From the NCBI RefSeq assembly GCF_020662345.1, contig NZ_VMOA01000016.1, positions 53,673-117,672 on the forward strand: 64,000 nucleotides of DNA. Direction: 5' to 3'. Both the position numbers and the translations under genes were made by a program. Origin of the DNA: Methylobacterium sp. W2. GTDB taxonomy: Bacteria; Pseudomonadota; Alphaproteobacteria; Rhizobiales; Beijerinckiaceae. Below, piece after piece: positions 37,501 to 44,911 of the stretch; within the stretch, counting starts at the first letter, position 1, and every line of letters starts with the position of its first letter. The notes under the pieces are model-generated. The model was not told the origin of the DNA and ran no database searches. It saw only the letters and a program-made list of their open reading frames with translations.

Positions 37501-37618
37501 CCAGGACACGGGCGCGCTGTCCTACGATGCGGATGGCAGCGGCGCCGCCGATGCGGTGCGCTTCGCCGTCCTGACCAACAAGGCGGATCTCGGCCACCTC
37601 GACATCTTCGTGGTCTGA
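34571..37618 (+). CDS. Secreted RTX protein: pepsin-like domain plus serralysin-like M10 metalloprotease
   Basis: A 1015-residue protein without an N-terminal signal peptide. Residues about 70-375 look pepsin-like: D97-T-G-S with flap-like 'YSSDGTVESGHW', D280-T-G-T, and a closing 'AHFFREHSYVYDADNGLVAF' that mirrors the pepsin ending. Residues about 410-600 are a metzincin: zinc motif H530-E-I-G-H534-V-L-G-L-G-H540-D and Met-turn S-V-M566-S-Y. Calcium-binding RTX nonapeptides follow near 708, 803 and 888 (for example 'LHGGAGNDTYVVD'). The C-terminus, 'DADDRILYDQDTGALSYDADGSGAADAVRF', is the usual type I secretion end. No type I exporter is encoded nearby. The last codons lie in an 18-bp tandem repeat. 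The aspartic-protease assignment rests on motifs only. Confidence 0.82.
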   Translation: MTIPTPNSQVLIPLYTALPLPPGAETGNTPPQYRPLETAGLQNGMFAHVSVVGIAGTDGQPVPAALSQTLPATHSTPDATHMTGVEVPPATGTFQVDTGSWATVLPQALVEAAVGAIDWTLYPQYQKGSLEYSSDGTVESGHWVPLILAFPDATLPDGSVPTTTVTALVRGGDSKTHMLGIGFNTGYATNVVGTTLTSANNAVLNLTEMKSGEMAHSYKIDGQGIHLGWSVADEGAGWTVQSLDEAPSAPLAGSPQDWLSPTGTVVIDGTVHSGMDLLFDTGTPEAFVHYPGITKPGHLMPDGSTLSVTVPGANGAATSYGFVLGDERAETPSNVWENRAFHGSESFMNTGAHFFREHSYVYDADNGLVAFKTVGAPVSPTMAEEVSFINGLSPDGTLTETSFAGWEGRTAHKWGAPTAGTGATITYAFDPDSSFSANEQATVLRAFATWSGVADVRFVAASSSTAADVLIHRGNDGRADTSNTSSEGSGRTLGTPQSQVVVSIDTSKHGFDLSGSLHKAAGYGFGTIVHEIGHVLGLGHDGRYNGEVDPATQQFSAYDDREWSVMSYIDWTKAQDAKYRANDAVAGTDWGRADGETRKSSQSLMQLDILAIQQLYGTASQADTPFSGGQTYGFNSSITGPLEKIYDFALNRQPVLTLYNEGRHNTLDLSGFAKAAFVDLRSGAFSSVAGLTNNLSIAQGTVIETAIGGSGRDTIVGNDAANLLDGGDRSDFLYGLTGGDTYIVDTRADRVFELAHQGYDRVFAEVGYALGTGQSIEFLAARDATATDALKLVGNEINQVLRGNAGDNILNGKGGTDSLHGGAGNDTYVVDRHADRVFETGGEGRDTVVASVSYALAAGQEIEVLKLAVSTGTTRLNLVGNEFDNLLRGNEGANTLDGGLGSDVARGLGGHDVFAFSTTLGASNVDRITDFTLGEDRIRLDDAIFAALAPGRLAAGAFKDLGVTGAGLDADDRILYDQDTGALSYDADGSGAADAVRFAVLTNKADLGHLDIFVV

Positions 37619-37660
37619 GCCAAGTTCGTGGTTTGAGCCAAGTTCGTGGTCTGAACCAAG
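37607..37660. repeat. Three 18-bp tandem repeats spanning the protease stop codon
   Basis: TTCGTGGTCTGAGCCAAG repeats three times with one or two substitutions (37607, 37625, 37643). The first copy encodes the final Phe-Val-Val and stop; the others repeat the same in-frame stop. Any gain or loss of copies leaves the protein end unchanged. Confidence 0.85.
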
Positions 37661-37701
37661 GGCCGGCGCCGTCCTGCGCGGTGGAGGCCGGGATGGGACT
37701 T

Positions 37702-37722
37702 GGCCGGCGCACCCCGCCGGCC
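37702..37722. terminator. GC-rich hairpin between convergent genes
   Basis: GGCCGGCG and CGCCGGCC form an 8-bp perfect stem with a 5-nt loop between the protease gene and the convergent Crp/Fnr gene. There is no T-run. Confidence 0.45.
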
Positions 37723-37775
37723 CCCTCGGGCGACGATCCATACGGCCCGGCGATCGCCCGCGCCGGGCCGCGGCG

Positions 37776-38540
37776 TCAGCCCTCGGTCAGCACGATCTCC
37801 TGCAGCCGCCCCGGTCGCAGCAGGCGGATATGCGCCTTGTCGACCGCCACGATCCCGTCCTGCTGGAAGCGCTTGAGCATCATCGTCACCCATTGCCGGG
37901 TGGAGCCGACGAGGGCGGCGATCTCGTCATGGGTGATGCGGCGGTGGATCACCACCGTGCCGCCCTCGTTTGTCCCATACAGATCGCCGAGATTGAGCAG
38001 GAGTTGCGCCAGCCGCTCGATCACCGAGCGGGTGCCGAGCATCTGCGCCATCGCGGTGTAGCAGCGTCCCTTGGCTTCCAGCGCCGCGATCAGGCAGAGG
38101 GCGAAGTCGGGCATCTGGCGGATCAGGCTGCGCAGGGTCGCGCTCGACAGGACGGTGACGCGCACCGGTTCGATGGCGATGCCGGACCATTGGTGGGAGC
38201 CGCCGCCATAGATGCTCGGTCCGCCGATGAAATGCCCCGGCGTCCAATAGGCGAGGGTCACCTGCCGCCCGGACGGGCCGGAATAGAAGACCCGGACACG
38301 CCCCTCCTCGATCAGGAAGATGCCGGCATGGGGAGCTCCTTGCGTGAAGACGCTGTCGCCGGGGGCGAGGGTCAGCGAGCGCCCCGCCGCCCGCACGCGG
38401 GCGATCTCGCTCGCGGACAGGCCGTCGAGGAAGCTCGCGCCGTCATCGAGGCCGTCGACGGTCTCGCTGAGGAAGAGCGCGCTGGCGATAAGCGGCGCCG
38501 GCCTGCGGGTTTCGGACTGTACGAGAGCCGCCGAAGACAT
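37776..38540 (-). CDS. Crp/Fnr-family transcriptional regulator
   Basis: A 254-residue regulator. The sensor region (about 35-160) reads 'LTLAPGDSVFTQGAPHAGIFLIEEGRVRVFYSGPSGRQVTLAYWTPGHFIGG'; the winged helix is 'ITHDEIAALVGSTRQWVTMMLKRFQQDGIV' (about 200-235). The cAMP-contact pattern 'GELA' is replaced by 'IGGP', and there is no N-terminal cysteine cluster, so the ligand is unknown. It is divergent from the importer at 38885 across 344 bp that hold an 18-bp perfect palindrome. It probably regulates that importer. Confidence 0.85.
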   Translation of the reverse strand: MSSAALVQSETRRPAPLIASALFLSETVDGLDDGASFLDGLSASEIARVRAAGRSLTLAPGDSVFTQGAPHAGIFLIEEGRVRVFYSGPSGRQVTLAYWTPGHFIGGPSIYGGGSHQWSGIAIEPVRVTVLSSATLRSLIRQMPDFALCLIAALEAKGRCYTAMAQMLGTRSVIERLAQLLLNLGDLYGTNEGGTVVIHRRITHDEIAALVGSTRQWVTMMLKRFQQDGIVAVDKAHIRLLRPGRLQEIVLTEG

Positions 38541-38884
38541 GATGGGAACCGCTCTCGAACGATCGATACGACGGGGAATCGGCCGCGACGCACCGGATCA
38601 CGCCGCACTGCGATTATCGCTCCGTCTTCGCCTGGAGCAATTCCAAAGAAAGGTTCCGCAACAACAGAAACTCCTCATTCTTGATGTCGAAAGAGATATT
38701 GTTTCCGGCATGCCGGAAAAGCTTCGTACCTCCACACTACATCCGACCGGGATGAAATTAATTGCTCGCCGCGATGCGGTCGACCGCCGCTTAATGGGCG
38801 CGTCGCCAAAGCTTCGAGACGCCGACCGGAAGCCGCCTCCGGCGCCGCATCGTGGCGACCGTTCCGTCCGATGGAGACCGTCGC
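38541..38884. other. 344-bp divergent regulatory region
   Basis: It separates the Crp/Fnr gene from the importer operon and carries the perfect palindrome at 38702-38719. The AT content is higher than in the flanks from about 38640 to 38780, which fits overlapping divergent promoters. Confidence 0.55.
38702..38719. promoter_or_regulatory. Perfect 18-bp palindrome, candidate operator
   Basis: TTTCCGGCATGCCGGAAA is a perfect, uninterrupted 9+9 palindrome. It lies roughly midway between the divergent Crp/Fnr and binding-protein genes. It is not a canonical CRP or FNR site. As a hairpin it would have no loop, so a protein-binding operator is the better reading. Confidence 0.6.
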
Positions 38885-40360
38885 GTGATCCAGTCCAGCC
38901 CGCTTGCCCGACCTCCTGCCCGACCTCTCGCCCGACCTCTCGCCCGACCTCTTGCCCTTGCGGTGACGGCGCTTCTTCTGACCGTTCCGGCCGGCAGTGC
39001 GGCGCGGGCGGAGACGATCCGCATCGCGGTCGGCACCCAGGACACCACGATCAACTGCGCCACCGGCGGCCTGCTGATCCGCGAGCTGAAGCTTCTCGAG
39101 AAGTTCCTGCCCCGTGACGGCAAGTACAAGGATGCGACCTACGCGATCGAATGGCGCAACTTCACCAGCGGTGCGCCGCTGACCAACGAGATGGTCGCGG
39201 GCAAGCTCGATCTCGGGGCCATGGCCGACTTTCCCGGCTCCCTCAACGGCTATGCCTTCGCCAAGGCCGGGCGCCGGAGCCTGTTCATCAGCGTGCTGTC
39301 GGGCAGCGTGAAGGGCAGCGGCAACGGCATCGTGGTGCCCAAGGAATCCGCCGTCCAGTCCCTCGCCGACCTGAAGGGCAAGACCATCTCCGTGCCCTTC
39401 GCCTCCACGGCGCACGGGCTCCTGCTCCGTGCCGTGCAAGCGCAGGGGTGGGATCCGGCGCGGGACGTGACGATCATCACCCAGGCACCCGAAGTCGCCG
39501 GCTCGGCGCTGCTCGCCAACAAGATCGACGCCCATGCGGACTTCGTGCCCTTCGCCGAACTGTTCCCCTGGCGCGGCTTCGCCCGCAAGATCTACGACGG
39601 CTCGCAGGCCGGGGCCCCGACCTTCCACGGCGCCCTCGCCGATGCGGATTACGCGGAGAAGTACCCTGAGATCGTCACGGCCTATCTCCGCGCCGGCATC
39701 GAGGCGGACCGTCTCATCGCCGCCGAGCCCGAGAAATATGCGGAGCTGATCGAGAAAATCACCGGGATCGAGGCGGAAGTCGCCTACCTGTTCCACGGCC
39801 CCCTCGGCCTCCAGACGCGGGACGTGACCTGGAAGCCGGAATACCGGCAGGCGGTGAAGACCTCCTTCGAGACCCTGAAGCTCCTGAAGAAAGCCGATTC
39901 CGACATCGACCTCGACCGGTTCGTCAATGACCGCTTCATCCGCGCCGCCTCGGCCCAGGCCGGCCTGGACTACGAGGTCCGCCTCAAGGATTACGCGCAG
40001 GCGCCCCTGGTGGCCGACGATGCCGGGACCGGGCAGCCGATCACCGATCCGACCCGCGTCGCTCAGATCTGGGTCCGGGGCGAGCCCAAGGTCCGGCACT
40101 ACGCCTCGCCGGAGGCGGCCTTCGCCGGTCTGGCCGCCCTGACCCGCGAGGGGCGCGAAGCCCGTGCCTTTTACGCCCAGGACCGGCAATCGGGGATCAA
40201 GCTCCTGGCGACCCAGGCCTGGTTCGTGCGCGACGCGGACAAGCGCCTCGACGCCTTCCTACTCAAGGGCGACGCCGAGGCCCATGCCGCGCGCCAGGGC
40301 GGAGAGGTCATCGATTTCGCGGGGGCGCGCAGCGGCGGCGCCCGGTTGAGCGCCCGATGA
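38885..40360 (+). CDS. Sulfonate/nitrate-type binding protein with C-terminal NosL-like domain
   Basis: A 491-residue exported protein starting at GTG with GGAG 8 nt upstream (an upstream in-frame GTG at 38852 lacks one). The signal peptide contains a Pro-Leu-Ala-Arg repeat encoded by 12-bp tandem DNA repeats. Residues about 45-365 are a NitT/TauT-type binding domain ('TIRIAVGTQDTTINCATGGLLIRELKLLEKFLP', 'LGAMADFPGSLN', 'LADLKGKTISVPFASTAHGLLLRAV'). The last 100 residues ('VAQIWVRGEPKVRHYASPEAAFAGL', 'ATQAWFV', 'HAARQGGEVIDFAGA') resemble NosL without its usual metal-binding Cys and Met. It is the first gene of a binding protein-permease-ATPase operon. Confidence 0.8.
   Translation: MIQSSPLARPPARPLARPLARPLALAVTALLLTVPAGSAARAETIRIAVGTQDTTINCATGGLLIRELKLLEKFLPRDGKYKDATYAIEWRNFTSGAPLTNEMVAGKLDLGAMADFPGSLNGYAFAKAGRRSLFISVLSGSVKGSGNGIVVPKESAVQSLADLKGKTISVPFASTAHGLLLRAVQAQGWDPARDVTIITQAPEVAGSALLANKIDAHADFVPFAELFPWRGFARKIYDGSQAGAPTFHGALADADYAEKYPEIVTAYLRAGIEADRLIAAEPEKYAELIEKITGIEAEVAYLFHGPLGLQTRDVTWKPEYRQAVKTSFETLKLLKKADSDIDLDRFVNDRFIRAASAQAGLDYEVRLKDYAQAPLVADDAGTGQPITDPTRVAQIWVRGEPKVRHYASPEAAFAGLAALTREGREARAFYAQDRQSGIKLLATQAWFVRDADKRLDAFLLKGDAEAHAARQGGEVIDFAGARSGGARLSAR
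38905..38957. repeat. 12-bp tandem repeats in a signal-peptide coding region
   Basis: About 4.4 copies of GCCCGACCTC(T/C)(T/C) with a period of 12 bp. They encode repeated Ala-Arg-Pro-Leu in the n-region of the binding protein. Slippage would lengthen or shorten the signal peptide in steps of four residues without a frameshift. Confidence 0.8.
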
Positions 40361-41214
40361 GTTCCTCCGCGGCGGCATCCCTCGCGCCGGTGGGCGCGCG
40401 GGCGGGCGGTCCGGCCCGGCTCGCGGCCCTGCGCCTGCTTCCCGGCCGGCGCATCGCCCTGCGGGCCGCGTCCCTCCTGGCGAGCCTCGCCCTCTGGCAT
40501 CTCGCCGCGAGCGGCAAGGTCGATCTCGGCTTCATCAGCTTCCGCAACGTGCCGAGCCCGGCCGAGGCCGCGCGCGCGGCCCTGGCCCTCGTTCGATCGC
40601 CGACGCTGTGGCCGCATCTGGGCGCCAGCCTGACACGGGTCCTCCTGGGCTTCCTGGCGGCGCTGGCCGCCGGGATCGGCCTCGGTCTGGCCATCGGCCG
40701 CTCCCGCCTGGCCAACGACCTGCTCCTGGCACCCCTCGAAGTGCTGCGCCCCATACCCGCCGTCGCCTGGATTCCCCTGGCGATCCTGATGTTTCCGTCA
40801 TCCGAGCTGTCGATGGCGTTCATCACCTTCACGGGCGCGCTGTTCCCCATCCTCCTCAACACCATTCACGGCGTCGAGAACGTCAACCCGCGCCTCGTCG
40901 CGTCCGCCCGCAGCCTCGGCGCCGGCAGGGCCGCGATCCTGCGCGAGGTGATCCTGCCGGGTGCCACGCCGAGCATCGTCACGGGGGCGGCCATCGGCAT
41001 GGGGACGGCATGGTTCTGCCTCGTGACGGCGGAGATGATCTCGGGCCAGTACGGGATTGGTTACTTCACATGGGAATCCTATACGCTGCAGAACTACGAC
41101 GACATCGTCGTCGGCATGCTGCTGATCGGTCTGCTCGGTATGGGGTCCAGCCTGCTGGTGCGACAGGCCGGCGCGCTGATGACGCCCTGGGTCAGCGCGG
41201 GAGCGCAACGATGA
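40357..41214 (+). CDS. Sulfonate/nitrate-type ABC transporter permease (SsuC/TauC-like)
   Basis: A 285-residue permease of the BPD_transp_1 class with a Gly/Ala/Arg-rich N-terminus. 'RVLLGFLAALAAGIGLGLAIGRS', 'LEVLRPIPAVAWIPLAILMF', the coupling loop 'VASARSLGAGRAAILREVILPGATPSIVTG' and 'MGTAWFCLVTAEMISGQYGIGYFTWES' are SsuC/TauC landmarks. Overlaps flanking genes by 4 nt on both sides. Confidence 0.9.
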   Translation: MSSSAAASLAPVGARAGGPARLAALRLLPGRRIALRAASLLASLALWHLAASGKVDLGFISFRNVPSPAEAARAALALVRSPTLWPHLGASLTRVLLGFLAALAAGIGLGLAIGRSRLANDLLLAPLEVLRPIPAVAWIPLAILMFPSSELSMAFITFTGALFPILLNTIHGVENVNPRLVASARSLGAGRAAILREVILPGATPSIVTGAAIGMGTAWFCLVTAEMISGQYGIGYFTWESYTLQNYDDIVVGMLLIGLLGMGSSLLVRQAGALMTPWVSAGAQR

Positions 41215-42089
41215 CCGGGTCGATCGCGCTGGAGACACCGGTGCCGTCCTCACGCATCGCGCCGGTGGCCTCGTCCGGCGGCCATGTCGCCATGGCGGGC
41301 GGCGTCATCCGCCTCGGCCGGGGGGCCGCCGCCTTCGATGTGGTGGAGAACATCGATCTCGACATAGCGCCCGAGCAGTTCGTCTGTCTCCTGGGTCCCT
41401 CGGGCTGCGGGAAGTCGACCCTGCTCGGTGCGGTGGCCGGGCATCTCACCCTGCATCGCGGCCGCGTCAGCCTCGACGGGGCGGCCATCACCGGCCCTCA
41501 TCCCGATCGCGGCATCGTCTTCCAGCAGCACACGCTGTTCCCCTGGCGCAGCGTCATCGACAACGTCGCCTTCGGTCTCAAGATGAAGGGCGTCCCGAAA
41601 CGCGCACGCCTGGACCAGGCCCGGGATTTCATCGCCGAGGTCGGGCTCGCCGGCTTCGAGGACCGTTATCCGGCGGAACTCTCAGGCGGCATGCAGCAGC
41701 GCGTCGAGATCGCCCGCGCGCTCATCACCCGCCCCCGCGTCCTCCTCATGGACGAGCCCTTCGGCGCGCTGGACGCCCAGACCCGCATGACGATGCAGGA
41801 GCTGCTCCTCAAGGTCTGGAGCCAGCATCGCACGACGATCGTCTTCGTCACCCACGACATCGACGAGGCGATCTTCCTCGCCGACCGCATCCTGGTGATG
41901 ACGCCGCGGCCGGGGCGCATCCTCGACGATCTCACCATCGACTTCGCGCGGCCACGCCAGCGCGATCTGATCGCCGATCCGCGCTTCACGAAACTCAGGC
42001 ATCACTGCCTGACGCTGCTGCATTCCGACCGGAACAGCCTGCCCCTGCCGCGCCTGACACCGATCGGCGTTCCCACGGGCATGGTCTGA
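41211..42089 (+). CDS. Sulfonate/nitrate-type ABC transporter ATPase (SsuB/TauB-like)
   Basis: A 292-residue ATPase: Walker A GPSGCGKST, Q-loop 'GIVFQQHTLFPWRSVIDNVAFGL', signature LSGGMQQR, Walker B VLLMDEPFGALD, H-loop 'VFVTHDIDEAIFLADRI'. 'MTPRPGRILDDLTIDFARPR' is the Ssu/Tau-type tail. It carries an N-terminal extension of about 35 residues before the ATPase core. It is the last gene of the operon that begins at 38885. Confidence 0.9.
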   Translation: MTGSIALETPVPSSRIAPVASSGGHVAMAGGVIRLGRGAAAFDVVENIDLDIAPEQFVCLLGPSGCGKSTLLGAVAGHLTLHRGRVSLDGAAITGPHPDRGIVFQQHTLFPWRSVIDNVAFGLKMKGVPKRARLDQARDFIAEVGLAGFEDRYPAELSGGMQQRVEIARALITRPRVLLMDEPFGALDAQTRMTMQELLLKVWSQHRTTIVFVTHDIDEAIFLADRILVMTPRPGRILDDLTIDFARPRQRDLIADPRFTKLRHHCLTLLHSDRNSLPLPRLTPIGVPTGMV

Positions 42090-42202
42090 CCCACCCCCGA
42101 CTCCGGGGCGGGCACGTTCGCGCCGCATCGATGCCCTCGATCCTAAGGACTTCACGCGGTGCCCCCGTGGCAGGCCCCGGCCGCGAGGACCGACGCCTGC
42201 CG

Positions 42203-42218
42203 CGGGACAGAAATCCCG
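42203..42218. terminator. Short hairpin next to the convergent binding-protein stop
   Basis: CGGGA and TCCCG with a 6-nt A-rich loop lie directly beside the stop of the leftward binding-protein gene, in the gap between convergent importer operons. The stem is weak, so termination is uncertain. Confidence 0.3.
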
Positions 42219-43232
42219 TCAGACCCGGACGAGGTGATCGGTGACGGTCACCGGCTCGGGCAAGACCTTGCGCGTGACCAGCCATTCGGCCGCCTTCTGG
42301 AACTCCGACAGGAAGGCCTGGTCGTCGGTCGCGTAGAGCTTGTACTGCTTGCGCAGGCCGATGAAGTGGTCGCGCACCCGGTCGCTGTAGCCTGCCTTGG
42401 CCTGTGTGAGGCGCTCGGCCTCTTCCGTATTCGCGGATGCCCAATCGGCGTCGTTCTTCAGAGCCGCATGGAAGGCCCGGACGAGATCGGGGTTCTTGGC
42501 GACGAAATCCCGGCGCGTCAGGTAGGAGGTGAAATCGATCTGGAAGGGCAGGTCGCGCTCTTCGAGGAAGATGTCGTGGGCCTGGTAGTCGAAGCGGGCG
42601 ATGTCGACGCCGGGGCTCCACATCGACCACGCATCGACCTTGCCCGAGGCCAGCGCCGGGGCGGCATCGGGCGGGTTGAGATAGACGAACTTGACCTTGG
42701 ACCGGTCGATGCCGTGCTTCTCCAGCGCCGCCACCACCAGGAATTCGCCGAGCCCCGACCGGTTCACGGCCACCGACTTGCCGACGAGATCCTCAACCTT
42801 GTCGATGCCGGACCCGTCCTTGGCGATGATGGCGGTGGTGCGCGGGCTGTAGATCAGGAACTGGGTGAAGACCAGCGGCGAGCCGGCGGAGATGGCGGCG
42901 AGCGCCGGCGTCGTGCTGCCGCCGAAGCTGAAATCGGCGGTGCCGCCGGTGACCGCCTGGAGGGTCGGCGCGTGGTTGGGGAACGGGCCGACCCATTCCA
43001 CCTTGATCCCGTCTCTGGCGAGCGTCTTCACCAACTCGCCGCGCTCCTTGGCGATGAAGGTGAGGCCGGTATAGCCCCAGGTCAGGCGCAGCGTGTCGGT
43101 CGTGCGGCCGCTGGCGGCGGCGGCCGAATGGCCCGCGAGACCACCGGCGAGGGCACCGGCACCGAGCAGGGACGTCTCGAGGAAACGGCGGCGGGAGGGG
43201 CCGGAGGACGGGGAGCGGAAGGAGGTCGTCAT
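42219..43232 (-). CDS. Aliphatic-sulfonate-type periplasmic binding protein (SsuA-like)
   Basis: A 337-residue exported protein with a Tat-like N-terminus (SRRRFLETSLLGAG). 'RLTWGYTGLTFIAKERGELVKTLARDGIKVEWVGPFPNHAPTLQAVTGGTADFSFGGSTTPALAAISAGSPLVF' and 'KSVAVNRSGLGEFLVVAALEKHGID' match sulfonate-binding proteins. It is the last of five leftward genes and the second SsuA-like protein in that operon, so the transporter may take two binding proteins. Confidence 0.88.
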   Translation of the reverse strand: MTTSFRSPSSGPSRRRFLETSLLGAGALAGGLAGHSAAAASGRTTDTLRLTWGYTGLTFIAKERGELVKTLARDGIKVEWVGPFPNHAPTLQAVTGGTADFSFGGSTTPALAAISAGSPLVFTQFLIYSPRTTAIIAKDGSGIDKVEDLVGKSVAVNRSGLGEFLVVAALEKHGIDRSKVKFVYLNPPDAAPALASGKVDAWSMWSPGVDIARFDYQAHDIFLEERDLPFQIDFTSYLTRRDFVAKNPDLVRAFHAALKNDADWASANTEEAERLTQAKAGYSDRVRDHFIGLRKQYKLYATDDQAFLSEFQKAAEWLVTRKVLPEPVTVTDHLVRV

Positions 43233-43266
43233 GGGAGTCTCTGGCCGATCGACTACGAGGGAGAGT

Positions 43267-44001
43267 TCAGGCTGGCTCGGATTCGGCGTGAACGCCGAGT
43301 TCGGCGAGGAGGCGGAGGCGGAGGGCCGCCCGATCGCCGGAGCCGTCGAGCCGGTGCTCGGCGGCGATGATCCCCGCCCGCATCACCAGCACGCGGTCGG
43401 CAAGCGAGATGGCTTCGTCGACATCGTGGGTGACGAGGAGAACGCCCGGCCGGTGGCGGGCCACGAGTTCCTTGACCAGCCCGTGCATGCGGATGCGGGT
43501 GAGGGCGTCGAGCGCCGCGAAAGGCTCGTCGAGCAGCAGCAGTTCCGGCTCCTGCACGAGCGCGCGGGCCAGGGCCACGCGCTGGGCCTGACCGCCGGAG
43601 AGATTGCGCGGCCAATCGTCGAGGCGGTGTCCGAGCCCGACCTGGGAGAGCGCGGCGGCGGCGCGCTCCCGAGCCCCCTGGTCCGGCAGGCCGAGGGCGA
43701 CGTTCCGCCAGAGGCTGTCCCACGGCAGCAGCCGATGCTCCTGGAAGACGACGGCGGCTTCTCCGGGCGCGTCGATGCGGCCGTGATCGACGGGATCGAG
43801 CCCCGCCAGGGCCCGCAGCAGGGTCGTCTTGCCGCAACCGCTCTCGCCCAGCAGGGCGACGAACTCACCGCGCTCGATGACGAGGTTGAGGCCGTCGATG
43901 ACGACGCGCGGGCCGTAGGCGCGGGTGAGGTCGGTGACGACGACGGCGGGACGCGAGGGAGCGGACGCGGCGACGGCGCTCCCGGCAGGGGCGCGGCTCA
44001 T
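43267..44001 (-). CDS. ssuB: Aliphatic-sulfonate-type ABC transporter ATPase (SsuB-like)
   Basis: A 244-residue ATPase: 'LVIERGEFVALLGESGCGKTTLLRALAGLDPVDHGRI' with Walker A GESGCGKTT, 'VVFQEHRLLPWDSLWRNVALGL', signature LSGGQAQR, Walker B LLLLDEPFAALD. 'FQEHRLLPW' is SsuB-typical. It overlaps the permease gene by 4 nt. Confidence 0.9.
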   Translation of the reverse strand: MSRAPAGSAVAASAPSRPAVVVTDLTRAYGPRVVIDGLNLVIERGEFVALLGESGCGKTTLLRALAGLDPVDHGRIDAPGEAAVVFQEHRLLPWDSLWRNVALGLPDQGARERAAAALSQVGLGHRLDDWPRNLSGGQAQRVALARALVQEPELLLLDEPFAALDALTRIRMHGLVKELVARHRPGVLLVTHDVDEAISLADRVLVMRAGIIAAEHRLDGSGDRAALRLRLLAELGVHAESEPA

Positions 44002-44885
44002 CGGCGGTCCCCGTAATTCGGGTGCCAGGCGAGGAGCGAGCGCTCCAGGTGCCGGGCGATGGAATCGGCGGCGATCCCGATCAGCGCATAGAGCACGATG
44101 GCAAGCACGATCACGTCGGTGCGCAGGAACTCGCGGGCATCCATCGCGAGGAAGCCGAGGCCGGATTGCGCGCCGATCGTCTCGGCCACCACCAGGGCCA
44201 GCCAGGCCGTCGCCAGGGCGTAACGGACGCCCGTGAGGATCGAGGGCAGGGCGCCGGGCAGGATGATGCGGCGGATCAGCTGGATCGGGCCTAGGTTACG
44301 AACCCGGCCGAGTTCGACGAGCTTAGGGTCCACCTGCCGGATGCCGAGCACGGTGTTGATGTAGATCGGAAAGGCGACCCCCAGCGCGACGAGGAAGATC
44401 TTCTGGCTCTCGCCGACGCCGAACCAGACGATGACCAGGGGCAGCAGGGCGAGGAACGGGATGGCGCGGATCATCTGGACGCTCCGGTCGATGGCCGCCT
44501 CCGCGAGACGGGAAAACCCGACCAGGGTGCCGAGCGCGAAACCGATGCCGCCGCCGATGGCGAAGCCGACCGCCGCGCGCAGAAGACTGGTGCCGAGATC
44601 GAGGAGCAGCGAACCGTTCAGCGTCAGCTTCCAGGCGGTCGTGAGGACCTTGCTCGGCGCCGGAAGCACCTGCGGCGAGATCCAGCCGGCACGGGCGAGG
44701 ACTTCCCAGACCACCACGAGGGCGACGGGGGCGAGCCACGAGACGACGAAGAGTCGGTAGGGGCCGAGCCCGGACCCGGCCGTGTGACGCGAGGGGGAGG
44801 GGGAGACGGCCTTGGGCAGCACCCGCCGGGGCGGGACGCCCGCTCCCGGCAGGGACAGACTCGCGAGGGGGTCGAGGGTGGTCAC
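43998..44885 (-). CDS. ssuC: Aliphatic-sulfonate-type ABC transporter permease (SsuC-like)
   Basis: A 295-residue permease starting at GTG with GGAG upstream. 'VSWLAPVALVVVWEVLARAGWISPQVLPAPSKVL', 'MIRAIPFLALLPLVIVWFGVGESQKIFLVALGVAFPIYINTVLGIR' and 'TIGAQSGLGFLAMDAREFLRTDVIV' are SsuC signatures. It follows the binding-protein gene by 26 nt and overlaps the ATPase gene by 4 nt. Confidence 0.92.
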   Translation of the reverse strand: MTTLDPLASLSLPGAGVPPRRVLPKAVSPSPSRHTAGSGLGPYRLFVVSWLAPVALVVVWEVLARAGWISPQVLPAPSKVLTTAWKLTLNGSLLLDLGTSLLRAAVGFAIGGGIGFALGTLVGFSRLAEAAIDRSVQMIRAIPFLALLPLVIVWFGVGESQKIFLVALGVAFPIYINTVLGIRQVDPKLVELGRVRNLGPIQLIRRIILPGALPSILTGVRYALATAWLALVVAETIGAQSGLGFLAMDAREFLRTDVIVLAIVLYALIGIAADSIARHLERSLLAWHPNYGDRR

Positions 44886-44911
44886 GATGGTGGGGCTCCG
44901 GGCTTGCGGGA

